Of a stretch of 64,000 nt of DNA, positions 48,048 to 58,191 are shown piece by piece. Each line of letters begins with the position of its first letter. Position 1 is the stretch's first letter. The position numbers and the translations under genes are program-made. Source of the stretch: Microvirga pakistanensis. Its GTDB lineage: Bacteria > Pseudomonadota > Alphaproteobacteria > Rhizobiales > Beijerinckiaceae. The notes under the pieces were generated by a model. That model made no database searches, was not told the DNA's origin, and saw only the letters and a program-made list of their open reading frames with translations. The stretch is from contig NZ_SPJX01000288.1 in assembly GCF_004458765.1 (NCBI RefSeq), positions 1 to 64,000 of the forward strand. The letters run 5' to 3'.

Positions 48048-49910
48048 ATGACGATTCATTCGACGAAGCGCCTGCGCCTGACATCATCCGCTCACCTCAT
48101 GACGGGCGCAGCCACCGCCCTTGTTCTGGCGACCTCCGCCGCCGCCTGTCCGCTCGGCGACCACAACAGCCCGCGCGTGAAGCTTCTCCACGGGCTGAGC
48201 CATGCTCCGGCCGCGCGGATGACGGTGGCGCAGGCCGATCACACGTCCCATCCCCAGCCGCCCGCGCGCAACGAGTTGGGAGCCTACAGCCGCGATCTGC
48301 CCAAAGGCGCGGCGGCTCCGCGCGCCGAGGAGAGGCCGCCCCTCTACGAGAACCTCGGGCGGTTCGCCTGGGCGCGAGTCGGTCCCTCGACGCAGGAGGC
48401 CCGCGCCTATTTCGACCAGGGCTATCGCCTCGGCTGGGGCTTCAACCACGCCGAAGCGGCCCGCGCCTTCCGGGCGGCGCAGGATCTCGATCCGACCTGC
48501 GCCATGTGCCTCTGGGGCGAGGCATGGGTGCTGGGTCCCCATATCAACTACCCGATGGAGGCGGCTGCCAACGCCCGGGCGCTTGCGGCGCTCGATCAGG
48601 CCAGGCGCGTTGCCCCCGCCGGCGGGCTCGAGGCTGCTCTCGTCGAGGCCCTCGCGCAGCGCCATTCGCCCGATCCGCAGGCCGACCGCAAGACGCTGAA
48701 CGAGGCCTATGCGGACGCCATGGAGGCCGTGCAGGCCCGCTTCCCGGACGATCCCCATGTCGCCCTTCTGACCGCCGACGCGCTCATGAATCTCAGCCCC
48801 TGGGATTACTGGGCGGATGGCGGCAAGACCCCGAAAGGCCGGACCGCCCGGATGGTCGAGCTCATCGAGGGCGTCCTCGGGGACCGGCAGGTGGGATCGC
48901 TCGAGGCGGCGCCCGACCATCCCGGGGCCGTCCATCTCTACATCCATGCCGTCGAGGCTTCGGACCGGCCGGAACGCGCGGCGCCGCATGCGGCGCGCCT
49001 GGCGGCGCTGATGCCGGGAGCCGGGCATCTGGTGCATATGCCGAGCCATATCTGGTACCGCCTCGGGCGCTGGCGCGAGAGCCTGGACGCCAACGTGCAG
49101 GCGGCCGCCGCCGACGAGGCGCTGATCAGGCAGGGCGGCGCGAGCCTGCTCTACGCGGAGGGCTACCACGCCCACAATGTCCATTTCGTGCTGGTCTCGG
49201 CCCTCATGGGCGGCGATGGAAGCACCACCATCGCGGCGGCGGAGAAGCTCGGTGACCTCGTGTCGAGCCGGGCGCAGCGCGAGGTCCCCTGGACCCAGCC
49301 GATCGCCGCGGCCCGCTACTCGGCCCATGCGCATTTCTCCGCGCCCGAGACGGTCCTGGCCCTGCCGGCGCCGGACGCGAACTTCCCCTTCGTGGTCTCC
49401 CGATGGCACTACGCCCGCGGCGTCGCCCTGGCGCGGCTGGGGCGGCACGACGAGGCGCGCGCCGAAGCAGCGGCCATCACGGCTCTGGCGAACACGCCGG
49501 AGATCGCGGAATTGCCCAAGCTCGGCGTGCCGGGTCCAGCCGTGCTGGCCATCGAGGCGAAGGTGATAGAGGGGCGCATCGCCCAGGCCGGGGGCGACCA
49601 CGGGAGGGCCGCCGCGCAATTCGCCGAAGCCGCCGAGATCCAGAATGGACTGCCCTACATGGAGCCGCCCTTCTGGTATTACCCGGTGCACCAGTCGCTC
49701 GGCGCCGCCCTGCTGCAGCAGGGCAAGCCCGAGGAGGCGCAGGCCGCCTTCCGGGAGGCGATCCGGCAGGCGCCCAACAACGGCTGGGCCGCCGCCGGCC
49801 TGCTCCGGGCCGCCGAGGCGCGGGGCGACGCCGCGGGAGCCGGGGAGGCGAAGGCGCTCATGACCAAGAACTGGTTCGGCGGAGGCGATCCGTCCCTCGA
49901 CCGGCTCTGA
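48048..49910 (+). CDS. Exported tetratricopeptide repeat protein with CxxC motif
   Basis: A 620-residue protein. A signal peptide (about 1-32, ALVLATSAAAC) directs it out of the cytoplasm; the C at the end could also be a lipidation site. TPR pairs lie around 100-160 and near the C-terminus (KPEEAQAAFREAIRQAPNNGWAAAGL). DPTCAMCLWGEAWVLGPHIN holds a CxxC pair, followed by His-rich HLYIHAVEAS, HLVHMPSHIWYRLG and YHAHNVHF blocks that could bind a metal. The function is unknown. GGGAGGGCC precedes the ATG at 48048. Confidence 0.8.
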   Translation: MTIHSTKRLRLTSSAHLMTGAATALVLATSAAACPLGDHNSPRVKLLHGLSHAPAARMTVAQADHTSHPQPPARNELGAYSRDLPKGAAAPRAEERPPLYENLGRFAWARVGPSTQEARAYFDQGYRLGWGFNHAEAARAFRAAQDLDPTCAMCLWGEAWVLGPHINYPMEAAANARALAALDQARRVAPAGGLEAALVEALAQRHSPDPQADRKTLNEAYADAMEAVQARFPDDPHVALLTADALMNLSPWDYWADGGKTPKGRTARMVELIEGVLGDRQVGSLEAAPDHPGAVHLYIHAVEASDRPERAAPHAARLAALMPGAGHLVHMPSHIWYRLGRWRESLDANVQAAAADEALIRQGGASLLYAEGYHAHNVHFVLVSALMGGDGSTTIAAAEKLGDLVSSRAQREVPWTQPIAAARYSAHAHFSAPETVLALPAPDANFPFVVSRWHYARGVALARLGRHDEARAEAAAITALANTPEIAELPKLGVPGPAVLAIEAKVIEGRIAQAGGDHGRAAAQFAEAAEIQNGLPYMEPPFWYYPVHQSLGAALLQQGKPEEAQAAFREAIRQAPNNGWAAAGLLRAAEARGDAAGAGEAKALMTKNWFGGGDPSLDRL

Positions 49911-49972
49911 TCGTCGGACCGGCGCGGACGGGGGCCCGGTGCAGGTTCGCCGATCTCCATTTCCTACCCTCG

Positions 49973-50083
49973 TCGTCATCCCCGGGCTTGTCCCGGGGAT
50001 CCCCGTCTTCAACCCGCTGAGGTTCTCAAGACGTGGATGGCCGGGACTGATCCCCGGATCAAGTCAGGGGACGGCCATGACGG
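49973..50083. repeat. Family B palindromic repeat (GTCATGGCCGGG type)
   Basis: CGTCATCCCCGGGCTTGTCC and GGGGACGGCCATGACGGG form the ends; the middle has CAAGACGTGGATGGCCGGG. Copies also lie in the gaps before and after trpA. A known style of Rhizobiales intergenic element. Confidence 0.75.
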
Positions 50084-50120
50084 GAGGGGTGTGAGGAGGG
50101 AGGGGGCGCGCTGACGGCTC

Positions 50121-50663
50121 TCACACCCGCTCGAGCCGGCGGTGAGGCTCGGGCGGCAGAACCACGGCGATCGGATCTCCCGGGTGCACGTCTCCGCCCG
50201 TCACGACGATGCCCATGACGCCCGCCTTGCGGACAACCTGTCCCCCGCCGTCGCGGTCGAGCACGGCGCTCATCAGGCCCCTCCGGAAGCGGTCGAGCTG
50301 GACGCAAGGGTTGCGCAGGCCGGTCAGTTCCACCACGGCGGAGGCGCCGAGATGCAGGCGCGTGCTCACGGGAAGGGCGAGCAGGTCGATGCCCCGGGTG
50401 GTGACGTTCTCGCCCATGTCTCCCGGGGCGACGGAAAAGCCCTTCGCCGCAAGCTCGTCGAACAATTCCCCCTGGATGAGGTGAATCTGGCGCAGGTTTG
50501 CTTGCGTGGGATCGATTTTGACGCGGGAGCGGTGCTTGACCGTTGCTCCCGCATGAGCGTCGCCCTCGATCCCAAGTCCTGCGACTAGCCGGATGCTCAA
50601 GCGGTTCGACTTGCTGAACGAATGCGTCGGGCTCCGGCTGACGGCGGCGACCGACGCATCCAT
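50121..50663 (-). CDS. MOSC domain protein
   Basis: A 180-residue MOSC-domain protein: SRSPTHSFSKSNRLSIRLVAGLGIEGDAHAG at the start, GDMGENVTTRGIDLLALP, and LTGLRNPCVQLDRF with the conserved Cys that marks the family. MOSC proteins carry sulfur or bind a molybdenum cofactor and act in sulfuration or N-hydroxylated base reduction. It starts four bases after the argG stop, so it shares that transcript. The substrate is unknown. Confidence 0.85.
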   Translation of the reverse strand: MDASVAAVSRSPTHSFSKSNRLSIRLVAGLGIEGDAHAGATVKHRSRVKIDPTQANLRQIHLIQGELFDELAAKGFSVAPGDMGENVTTRGIDLLALPVSTRLHLGASAVVELTGLRNPCVQLDRFRRGLMSAVLDRDGGGQVVRKAGVMGIVVTGGDVHPGDPIAVVLPPEPHRRLERV

Positions 50664-50667
50664 GGCC

Positions 50668-51900
<1,233 letters not shown>

Positions 51901-52284
51901 GGTCGAGGTTCCAGAGTGAAAGGACGTCCGCGACTTAGAACATCGGGCCTCAAAGGGGAAGCCACTTTCGGGCAGAGACTCGGTTTGAGGCCCGGTGTCA
52001 TCCTTAGCCCCGCCTCTGTCGTCCCCGGCGCGCCGTAGGCGCGGGAAGGGGTTCCATAGCGGAGTACTTGTGAGTGGATTCCCTTCCCCTTCGCTTCGCT
52101 CCGGCCGGGATAGGCCTGGCCATGACACAGCTGGTCCGCGACCATGCCCTGTCATCCTCGCGCCGCGCAGCGGGAACGGGCGGCGGCGATATGCTTCTCC
52201 CGCATCCCTGGCCGCAACGGCAGGACCTGCCCAGGGAACGGGGAATGCTTTAGCCCTTTGTCCGACGATGAAGGAGGAGCGCCC
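51901..52284. other. argG-isomerase divergent intergenic region
   Basis: No gene in 384 bases. CATCGGGCCTCAAA (51941-51954) and TTTGAGGCCCGGTG (51984-51997) are a 14-bp inverted repeat with one mismatch, related to the family A core. A second palindromic element fills about 52000-52127. The AAGGAGGAG at 52269 is the ribosome site of the next gene. Confidence 0.5.
52000..52127. repeat. Intergenic repeat with GTCATCC...GGCCATGAC ends
   Basis: Inner arms GGAAGGGGTTCC and GGATTCCCTTCCCC, outer text GTCGTCCCCGGCGCG and CCGGCCGGGATAGGCCTGG. This is a Rhizobiales-type long hairpin distinct from families A and B, though its ends resemble B. Confidence 0.6.
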
Positions 52285-52914
52285 ATGATCCGCCGTCCGA
52301 TGTTCGAGTTCTGGTACGAGTTCGCCTCCACCTATTCCTACCTCGCCGCCATGCGCATAGAGCAGGCCGCCGAGGCGGCGGGCGTGGAGCTCGTATGGCG
52401 GCCGTTCCTGCTGGGCCCGGTCTTCAAGGCGCAAGGGTGGGACACGTCGCCGTTCAACGTGTATCCGACGAAGGGCCGCTACATGTGGCGGGACATGGAA
52501 CGGGAGGCCGCGCGCCTCGGTCTGCCGCTCTGCAAGCCCAATCCCTTTCCGCAGAACACGCTCCTGGCCGCCCGCATCGCCCTCGCCGGGCTGGACAAGG
52601 GTTGGACGCCGGTCTTCACCAAAGCCGTCTATAGGGCCGAATTCGGCGAGGGACGGGACGTGTCCGACCCGCAGGTCCTGTCCGGCATCCTGTCCGGCCT
52701 CGGGCTCGATCCGGAGGAGGTGATCGCCGAGGCCCGCTCCGAGATCAACAAAACCCGCCTGCGCCGCCTGAACGACGAGGCCCTGTCCCGTGGCGTCTTC
52801 GGCGCGCCCTCCTTCTTCGCCGAGGACGGCGAGATGTTCTGGGGCAACGACCGGCTGGAACAGGCCTTGGACTGGGCCGTCACCCAGGCCCGGCGCTCCG
52901 AGGTTCCGCTCTGA
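52285..52914 (+). CDS. 2-hydroxychromene-2-carboxylate isomerase family (DsbA-like) protein
   Basis: A 209-residue DsbA-fold protein of the kappa-GST/HCCA isomerase type: [20 protein letters not shown] at the start in place of CxxC, with Ser/Tyr positions suited to binding glutathione, and [29 protein letters not shown] at the end. It may isomerise an aromatic degradation intermediate or conjugate glutathione. AAGGAGGAGC precedes the ATG at 52285. No degradation cluster surrounds it. Confidence 0.87.
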   Translation: MIRRPMFEFWYEFASTYSYLAAMRIEQAAEAAGVELVWRPFLLGPVFKAQGWDTSPFNVYPTKGRYMWRDMEREAARLGLPLCKPNPFPQNTLLAARIALAGLDKGWTPVFTKAVYRAEFGEGRDVSDPQVLSGILSGLGLDPEEVIAEARSEINKTRLRRLNDEALSRGVFGAPSFFAEDGEMFWGNDRLEQALDWAVTQARRSEVPL

Positions 52915-53084
52915 GGCGCAGGGATGTTTGACGCAGCGTTGTGCCGGGCTTATGTCCCCGGCAAATCATAATGCTGCAGTGGAACGCCAACGCTGCTGCT
53001 CCTTCTCCCGAAAATTCAGCCTCTTCTCAGGCCATGCGCTCTCCCGGCGCGGGGAGCGCATGCATTCTTCGAAAGAATTACCTG

Positions 53085-54380
53085 ATGCTTATGGAAAACA
53101 GCCTCGCCGACCGCAGGCACCGCCTGAAATCGATTCTCGGCGGCTCGGCGGGCAACATGGTCGAATGGTATGATTGGTACGTCTATTCGGCCTTCACCCT
53201 CTACTTCGCTCCGATCTTCTTCCCCAAGGGCGACCAGACTGCCCAGCTTCTGAACGCCGCGGCCGTTTTCGCCGTGGGCTTCCTCATGCGCCCCATCGGC
53301 GCCTGGATCATGGGGATCTACGCGGACCGGAAGGGCCGCAAGGCGGGCCTCACCCTGTCGGTGACGCTCATGTGCCTGGGCTCCCTGATGATCGCGGTCA
53401 CGCCCGGCTACGACACGATCGGCACGCTCGCTCCCGTGATCCTCGTCTTCGCCCGCCTGCTCCAGGGCATCAGCGTGGGCGGCGAATACGGCGCCAGCGC
53501 CACCTATCTGAGCGAGATGGCCGGCAAGAGCCGCCGCGGCTTCTTCTCGAGCTTCCAGTATGTCACGCTGATCTCGGGCCAGCTGCTGGCCCTGGGCGTG
53601 CTGCTGATCCTGCAGCTGTTCATGAGCGAGCAGGAGATCGAGACCTGGGGCTGGCGGATCCCGTTCTTCATCGGCGGCATCCTGGCGGTGCTGGTGTTCT
53701 ACCTGCGCCGTGGTCTCGCGGAGACGCAGTCCTACAAGAACGCGCAGGGCACCAAGGAGCCCCGCTCCAGCGGCATGACGCTCTTCGTCAAATATCCGCG
53801 CGAGGCCTTCACGGTGCTGGCCCTGACGGCGGGCGGCACGCTCGCCTTCTACGCCTACACCACCTACCTGCAGAAGTTCCTGGTCAACACCTCGGGCTTC
53901 TCCCGCGAGACCGCGAGCCAGATCACGGCGGCGGCCCTGTTCGTGTTCATGCTGCTGCAGCCGGTGGCGGGCTCCCTGTCGGACCGGGTCGGGCGCAAGC
54001 CGCTGATGGTCGGCTTCGGTATTCTCGGCGTGATGTTCACCTACCTGATCTTCTCGACCCTCGCCGGGACCAGCAATCCCTACACGGCGTTCGCCCTGTG
54101 CCTGGGCGCCCTTGTGATCGTCACCGGCTACACCTCCATCAACGCGGTGGTGAAGGCCGAGATGTTCCCGGCGCATATCCGGGCCCTCGGCGTGGCTCTG
54201 CCCTATGCCTTGGCTAACACGATCTTCGGCGGCACGGCCGAATATGTGGCGCTCTGGTTGAAGCAGGCGGGCGTCGAGTACGGCTTCTTCATCTATGTGA
54301 CGGTCATGATCGGCCTGTCCCTCATCGTCTATCTGCGCATGAAGGACACCCGCGATCACAGCCTGATCCACGAGGACTAG
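53085..54380 (+). CDS. MFS transporter of the metabolite:H+ symporter (MHS) family
   Basis: A 431-residue inner-membrane symporter with about twelve helices. GGSAGNMVEWYDWYVYSAF, MGIYADRKGRKAGL, RLLQGISVGGEYGASATYLSEM and SDRVGRKPLMVGF are signatures of the MHS group that carries alpha-ketoglutarate, citrate, shikimate or proline-betaine-type compounds. Its substrate is not told by sequence. The start may be ATG 53085 or 53091; neither has a strong site. The long upstream in-frame stretch is not conserved-looking. Confidence 0.87.
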   Translation: MLMENSLADRRHRLKSILGGSAGNMVEWYDWYVYSAFTLYFAPIFFPKGDQTAQLLNAAAVFAVGFLMRPIGAWIMGIYADRKGRKAGLTLSVTLMCLGSLMIAVTPGYDTIGTLAPVILVFARLLQGISVGGEYGASATYLSEMAGKSRRGFFSSFQYVTLISGQLLALGVLLILQLFMSEQEIETWGWRIPFFIGGILAVLVFYLRRGLAETQSYKNAQGTKEPRSSGMTLFVKYPREAFTVLALTAGGTLAFYAYTTYLQKFLVNTSGFSRETASQITAAALFVFMLLQPVAGSLSDRVGRKPLMVGFGILGVMFTYLIFSTLAGTSNPYTAFALCLGALVIVTGYTSINAVVKAEMFPAHIRALGVALPYALANTIFGGTAEYVALWLKQAGVEYGFFIYVTVMIGLSLIVYLRMKDTRDHSLIHED

Positions 54381-54467
54381 CTCTCTGCATTCCTCATCAC
54401 GTCCCTTCCGCGGCTTCGGCCGCGGAAGGCCCCGCCGGGACTGAACGGGACCGTCCGGCGCGGGCTC

Positions 54468-54680
54468 TCAAGCGCGGGAGGGGTGGGTGAGACGTTCCAC
54501 ATCCGCCCTCGACAGGCCCAGATCGGCCAAGCCCGCGTCATCGAGGCGGTAGATCGCGCGGCGGCTCGCCCGGTCGTCGAGCCATGCCTCCACGGTCAGG
54601 AGGAGCCTCATCCAGTCGATCCGGGTTGAGGGCCGGACGGAGTACATCGCAAGATTTTCTACGGAAAGGGCGGCGGCCAT
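54468..54680 (-). CDS. DUF1127 small protein
   Basis: A 70-residue protein with the DUF1127 (YjiS-like) segment at about 25-68: WLDDRASRRAIYRLDDAGLADLGLSRADVERL. In alphaproteobacteria these short arginine-rich proteins act in phosphate and RNA-linked regulation. It diverges from the LysR gene, 132 bases between starts. Confidence 0.85.
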   Translation of the reverse strand: MAAALSVENLAMYSVRPSTRIDWMRLLLTVEAWLDDRASRRAIYRLDDAGLADLGLSRADVERLTHPSRA

Positions 54681-54759
54681 GACGGGCTCCTCGGAAGCAA
54701 GTTTTTCTAGGTGTAAATCTGCTCCTGTTCTATGCTGGTTTCAAACGAGAACTCCTTGC

Positions 54760-54788
54760 GTTATGCCCAAGCCCTGCTTGGGCATAAC
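54760..54788. promoter_or_regulatory. Perfect 12-bp inverted repeat before the LysR gene
   Basis: GTTATGCCCAAG (54760-54771) and CTTGGGCATAAC (54777-54788) are separated by CCCTG. It lies 24 bases before the LysR ATG and 80 bases from the DUF1127 start. As DNA it could be an operator for both genes, as RNA a leader hairpin. It lacks a T run, so a terminator is unlikely. Confidence 0.65.
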
Positions 54789-54812
54789 CGTGAAGATGAA
54801 CCTTGAGCCGCC

Positions 54813-55739
54813 ATGTCCCGCCGTCGTCTCCCGCCCCTCAACGCCGTTCGCGCCTTCGAAGCCGCAGCCCGTCACCTGAGCTTCGAGAGAGCGGGCGACG
54901 AGATCGCCGTCACCGCGAGCGCGGTGGGGCAGCAGATCAAGGCGCTCGAAGCCTGGCTGGGACGCCCGCTGTTCACGCGCCTGCCCAGCAAGGGCGTTGC
55001 GCTGACGGCCCTGGGGGAGCGCTACGCGGCCTCCGTCACCGAGGCCCTGGACATCCTGCACGAGGCCACCGCCCGGGCCCTCAAGCCCGACGCGTCCCAG
55101 GTGCTGACGGTGAGCACCATCCCGAGCTTCGCGTCCGCCTGGCTGATCCCCCGCCTCGGCTCTCTCAGGCGACGCCACCCCGGCCTGGAGATCCGGGTGT
55201 CCGTCTCCATGACCAGCACCGACTTCGCCCGGGAGGACGTGGACGTGGCGATCCGTTTCGGAAAGGGCGTCTATCCCGGCCTTCGGACCGACCTTCTGAT
55301 GGAGGAAACCTTCTTTCCGGTCTGCAGCGCGGATCTGCTCAACGATCCGGAGCACCCCCTGCGGGAGCCCGCGGATCTCCTGCACCACACCCTGCTGCAC
55401 GAGATCGCCGAAATTCCCGATTACGTGACCTGGTCGCACTGGCTGGCCGCCGTCGGCATCAAGGGGGGAGACGCCACCCATGGGCCGAGCTTCTCGCACA
55501 CCTTCCTGGCGCTCCAGGCCGCCGCGGCCGGGCAGGGCGTGGCCCTGGCCACCAACGTGCTGATCGGCGACTACCTGGAGGCGGGGCGGCTCGTGCGGCC
55601 CTTCCCGCAGGAGGTGAGGGGGATTAACCAATATTACGTGGTCTGCCCGGAGGCGACGGCCGACCGGCCCGAGATCGCGGCCTTCCGGGCGTGGCTGCTG
55701 GACGAGGCCGCTCAGCAGTTCGCCAAGGCCGGCCCTTGA
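54813..55739 (+). CDS. LysR family regulator, GcvA type
   Basis: A 308-residue regulator. The winged helix takes residues 5-65 (PPLNAVRAFEAAARHLSFERAGDEIAVTASAVGQQIKALEAWLG), and the type 2 periplasmic-binding-like domain residues 92-300, with AREDVDVAIRFGKGVYPGL. The GcvA-like group often controls amino-acid or beta-lactamase genes beside it. Here it is next to a DUF1127 gene and the MHS transporter, either of which may be the target. Confidence 0.88.
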   Translation: MSRRRLPPLNAVRAFEAAARHLSFERAGDEIAVTASAVGQQIKALEAWLGRPLFTRLPSKGVALTALGERYAASVTEALDILHEATARALKPDASQVLTVSTIPSFASAWLIPRLGSLRRRHPGLEIRVSVSMTSTDFAREDVDVAIRFGKGVYPGLRTDLLMEETFFPVCSADLLNDPEHPLREPADLLHHTLLHEIAEIPDYVTWSHWLAAVGIKGGDATHGPSFSHTFLALQAAAAGQGVALATNVLIGDYLEAGRLVRPFPQEVRGINQYYVVCPEATADRPEIAAFRAWLLDEAAQQFAKAGP

Positions 55740-56044
55740 GCGGGTCAAATCCTCGAAAGCCTTGTGATCCAAGGCTATTTGGGATAAAGGAACGCCCATC
55801 CGACAGACATGAACGGTGGGCCGAGGCCGGGGACGCGTGATGCGCGCCCCCTCGGGCGATCCGCTAAAGTCTTGACGATGAATGCGTTTCTGTTCGTCGG
55901 CGATACGCCGGCCCGCTTCTCGAAGAGAGCGGCATGCCCGGAACATGGCCCTGGAGGGGCGTTCCTGGCAGCGACGGAGGGAAGCGTTCTGTTAACACCA
56001 GCCGCCGGCGTTGCCCCTTAAACGAGGGCCATTCAGGAGAACAT
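55740..56044. other. rpsA leader region
   Basis: About 305 bases with no gene I can support. A weak hairpin AGCCTT/AAGGCT (55758-55763, 55771-55776) may end the LysR transcript. TTGACG near 55872 could be an rpsA -35, but the -10 is unclear. CAGGAGAACAT is the rpsA ribosome site. The cmk gene usually found here is absent. Confidence 0.4.
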
Positions 56045-57742
56045 ATGTCTGCAGCTTTCCAACAGCCGAGCCGTGAAGACTTCGCTGCTCTGCTCGAAGA
56101 ATCCTTCCGCACGTCCGAGATCAGCGAAGGCTCGGTGGTGAAGGGCAAGGTGGTCGCCATCGAGAAGGACGTGGCGGTCATCGATATCGGCGCGAAGACC
56201 GAGGGTCGCGTCGCTCTGAAGGAATTCACCGGCCCGAACCGCGACCGTGAGATCAAGGTCGGCGACGAGGTCGAAGTTTATGTCGAGCGCATCGAGAATG
56301 CGCTGGGCGAGGCCGTCATCTCCCGTGACAAGGCCCGCCGCGAAGAATCGTGGGTGAAGCTCGAGAAGGCCTTCGAGGCCGGCGAGCGCGTCAACGGCAC
56401 CATCTTCAACCAGGTCAAGGGCGGCTACACGGTGGACCTCGACGGAGCCGTGGCGTTCCTGCCCCGCTCCCAGGTGGACATCCGTCCCGTTCGCGACGTC
56501 ACCCCGCTCATGGGCGTGGCGCAGCCGTTCCAGATCCTCAAGATGGATCGCCGCCGCGGCAACATCGTCGTGTCGCGCCGCACGGTCCTCGAGGAGAGCC
56601 GCGCCGAGCAGCGTTCCGAGCTCGTGGCCAACCTCGAAGAGGGTCAGGTCATCGACGGCGTGGTCAAGAACATCACCGAGTACGGTGCGTTCGTTGATCT
56701 GGGCGGCATCGACGGCCTCCTGCACGTCACCGACATGGCATGGCGCCGCGTGAACCACCCGTCCGAGGTCGTAACGATCGGCCAGACGGTGAAGGTGAAG
56801 ATCATCAAGATCAACCACGACACGCACCGCATCTCGCTCGGCATCAAGCAGCTGCTGGCCGATCCGTGGGAGGGCATCGCCGCCCGCTATCCGGTCGGCG
56901 CCAAGCTGAAGGGCCGCGTCACGAACATCACCGATTACGGTGCGTTCGTCGAGCTCGAGCCCGGCATCGAAGGCCTGATCCACGTCTCCGAGATGTCCTG
57001 GACGAAGAAGAACGTCCACCCCGGCAAGATCATCTCCACCTCGCAGGAAGTCGAGGTCGTGATCCTCGAGGTCGACCAGGTGAAGCGCCGCATCTCGCTG
57101 GGTCTGAAGCAGACGCTGCAGAACCCGTGGGAGGCCTTCGCCGAGAAGCACCCTGTCGGCTCCGTCGTCGAGGGCGAGGTGAAGAACAAGACCGAGTTCG
57201 GTCTGTTCATCGGCCTCGAGAACGACGTCGACGGCATGGTCCACCTCTCGGACCTCGACTGGAACCGTCCGGGCGAGCAGGTCATCGACGACTTCAAGAA
57301 GGGCGACATGGTCCGCGCTCAGGTTCTCGACGTGGACGTCGAGAAGGAGCGCATCTCGCTCGGCATCAAGCAGCTGGCGGGCGATCCCTTCGCCGATGCC
57401 GGCGAGCTGAAGAAGGGCCAGATCGTCACCTGCGAGGTTCTCGAGGTGAAGGACGGCGGCCTGGAGGTGAAGATCGTCGACACCGACCTCGCCACCTTCA
57501 TCAAGCGTTCGGAGCTTGCTCGCGACCGCGCCGATCAGCGTCCGGAGCGCTTCGCTGCCGGTGAGAAGATCGACGCCCGCGTCACGCAGTTCGACCGCAA
57601 GGCGCGCCGCGTCACCGTCTCCATCAAGGCCCTCGAGGTCGCTGAGGAGAAGGAGGCCATGGCTCAGTACGGCTCCGCCGATTCGGGCGCTTCGCTCGGC
57701 GACATTCTGGGCGCTGCCCTGAACAAGGCTGGCAAGAAGTAA
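56045..57742 (+). CDS. rpsA: 30S ribosomal protein S1
   Basis: A 565-residue S1 with six S1 RNA-binding repeats: around 25-95, 110-175, 195-265, 280-352, 365-437 and 452-525 (for example GVVKNITEYGAFVDLGGIDGLLHVTDM and GRVTNITDYGAFVELEPGIEGLIHVSEM). The first two contact the ribosome, the rest capture mRNA. Start 56045 follows CAGGAG. sppA and ihfB follow, but cmk does not precede it as in most relatives. A terminator lies 29 bases after the stop. Confidence 0.98.
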   Translation: MSAAFQQPSREDFAALLEESFRTSEISEGSVVKGKVVAIEKDVAVIDIGAKTEGRVALKEFTGPNRDREIKVGDEVEVYVERIENALGEAVISRDKARREESWVKLEKAFEAGERVNGTIFNQVKGGYTVDLDGAVAFLPRSQVDIRPVRDVTPLMGVAQPFQILKMDRRRGNIVVSRRTVLEESRAEQRSELVANLEEGQVIDGVVKNITEYGAFVDLGGIDGLLHVTDMAWRRVNHPSEVVTIGQTVKVKIIKINHDTHRISLGIKQLLADPWEGIAARYPVGAKLKGRVTNITDYGAFVELEPGIEGLIHVSEMSWTKKNVHPGKIISTSQEVEVVILEVDQVKRRISLGLKQTLQNPWEAFAEKHPVGSVVEGEVKNKTEFGLFIGLENDVDGMVHLSDLDWNRPGEQVIDDFKKGDMVRAQVLDVDVEKERISLGIKQLAGDPFADAGELKKGQIVTCEVLEVKDGGLEVKIVDTDLATFIKRSELARDRADQRPERFAAGEKIDARVTQFDRKARRVTVSIKALEVAEEKEAMAQYGSADSGASLGDILGAALNKAGKK

Positions 57743-57771
57743 TCGGGTTTCCGATCATCGGAGCCTGATGG

Positions 57772-57800
57772 ATCCCCGGGCCACAAGCCCGGGGATTTTT
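57772..57800 (+). terminator. rpsA terminator
   Basis: A 10-bp stem ATCCCCGGGC/GCCCGGGGAT (57772-57781, 57787-57796) with loop CACAA is followed by TTTT, 29 bases after the rpsA stop. Confidence 0.9.
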
Positions 57801-58038
57801 GTTTGAGGCAATGTCTACAGAGCGAATGATGAATCGAAGGCGCCGGCACCGGCGCCTGTCGTCCGGGATCAATCCGATGCTTTTAAAGCAAAGAGCATCA
57901 TGCGGACCGCCGGGGACGACGAGGAAGGCAAGGAAGAGTGCGCAAAGACTTGGATGCCCGGCTTAAAGCGCCGAGCATGACGGTGGATGACCGCGATTTC
58001 TTGTTGGCTCCCACTCTTGCTGCCCTATCTGCCTTCGG

Positions 58039-58149
58039 CGCATCGTTAGAAAAGGGGTCCCGGCTTTGCGCTCAACACGATGCGTTTGAAGATATCGAGC
58101 ATCGGATTGAACCCAAAAGTGGATTTCCCTTTCAGGTGCGAGGCTCTAG
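58039..58149. repeat. Family A palindromic repeat with halves in swapped order
   Basis: CGCATCGTTAGAAAAGGGG...CACGATGCG comes first, then GAGCATCGGATTGAACCC, AAAAGTGGATTTCCC. In the copies at 34.4 and 36.8 kb the order is the reverse, so the halves can exist as independent units. Confidence 0.65.
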
Positions 58150-58191
58150 GGTGCTGCCTCCACATCCGTGAAGCGAGTGAGTGACGAACAG

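Larger units (their letters stand above)
57743..58191. other. rpsA-sppA intergenic region
   Basis: Holds the rpsA terminator, a short family A remnant (about 57866-57902) and a rearranged family A repeat (58039-58149). A possible reading of 77 codons near 57938-58171 overlaps that repeat and is not taken as a gene. Confidence 0.45.

Noticed and set aside
55809..56021. 70-codon frame in the rpsA leader, considered as a cmk remnant
   Set aside because: No cytidylate kinase motif can be read in any frame; probably leader sequence.
57938..58171. 77-codon frame before sppA
   Set aside because: Its second half is a palindromic repeat and the product resembles nothing.
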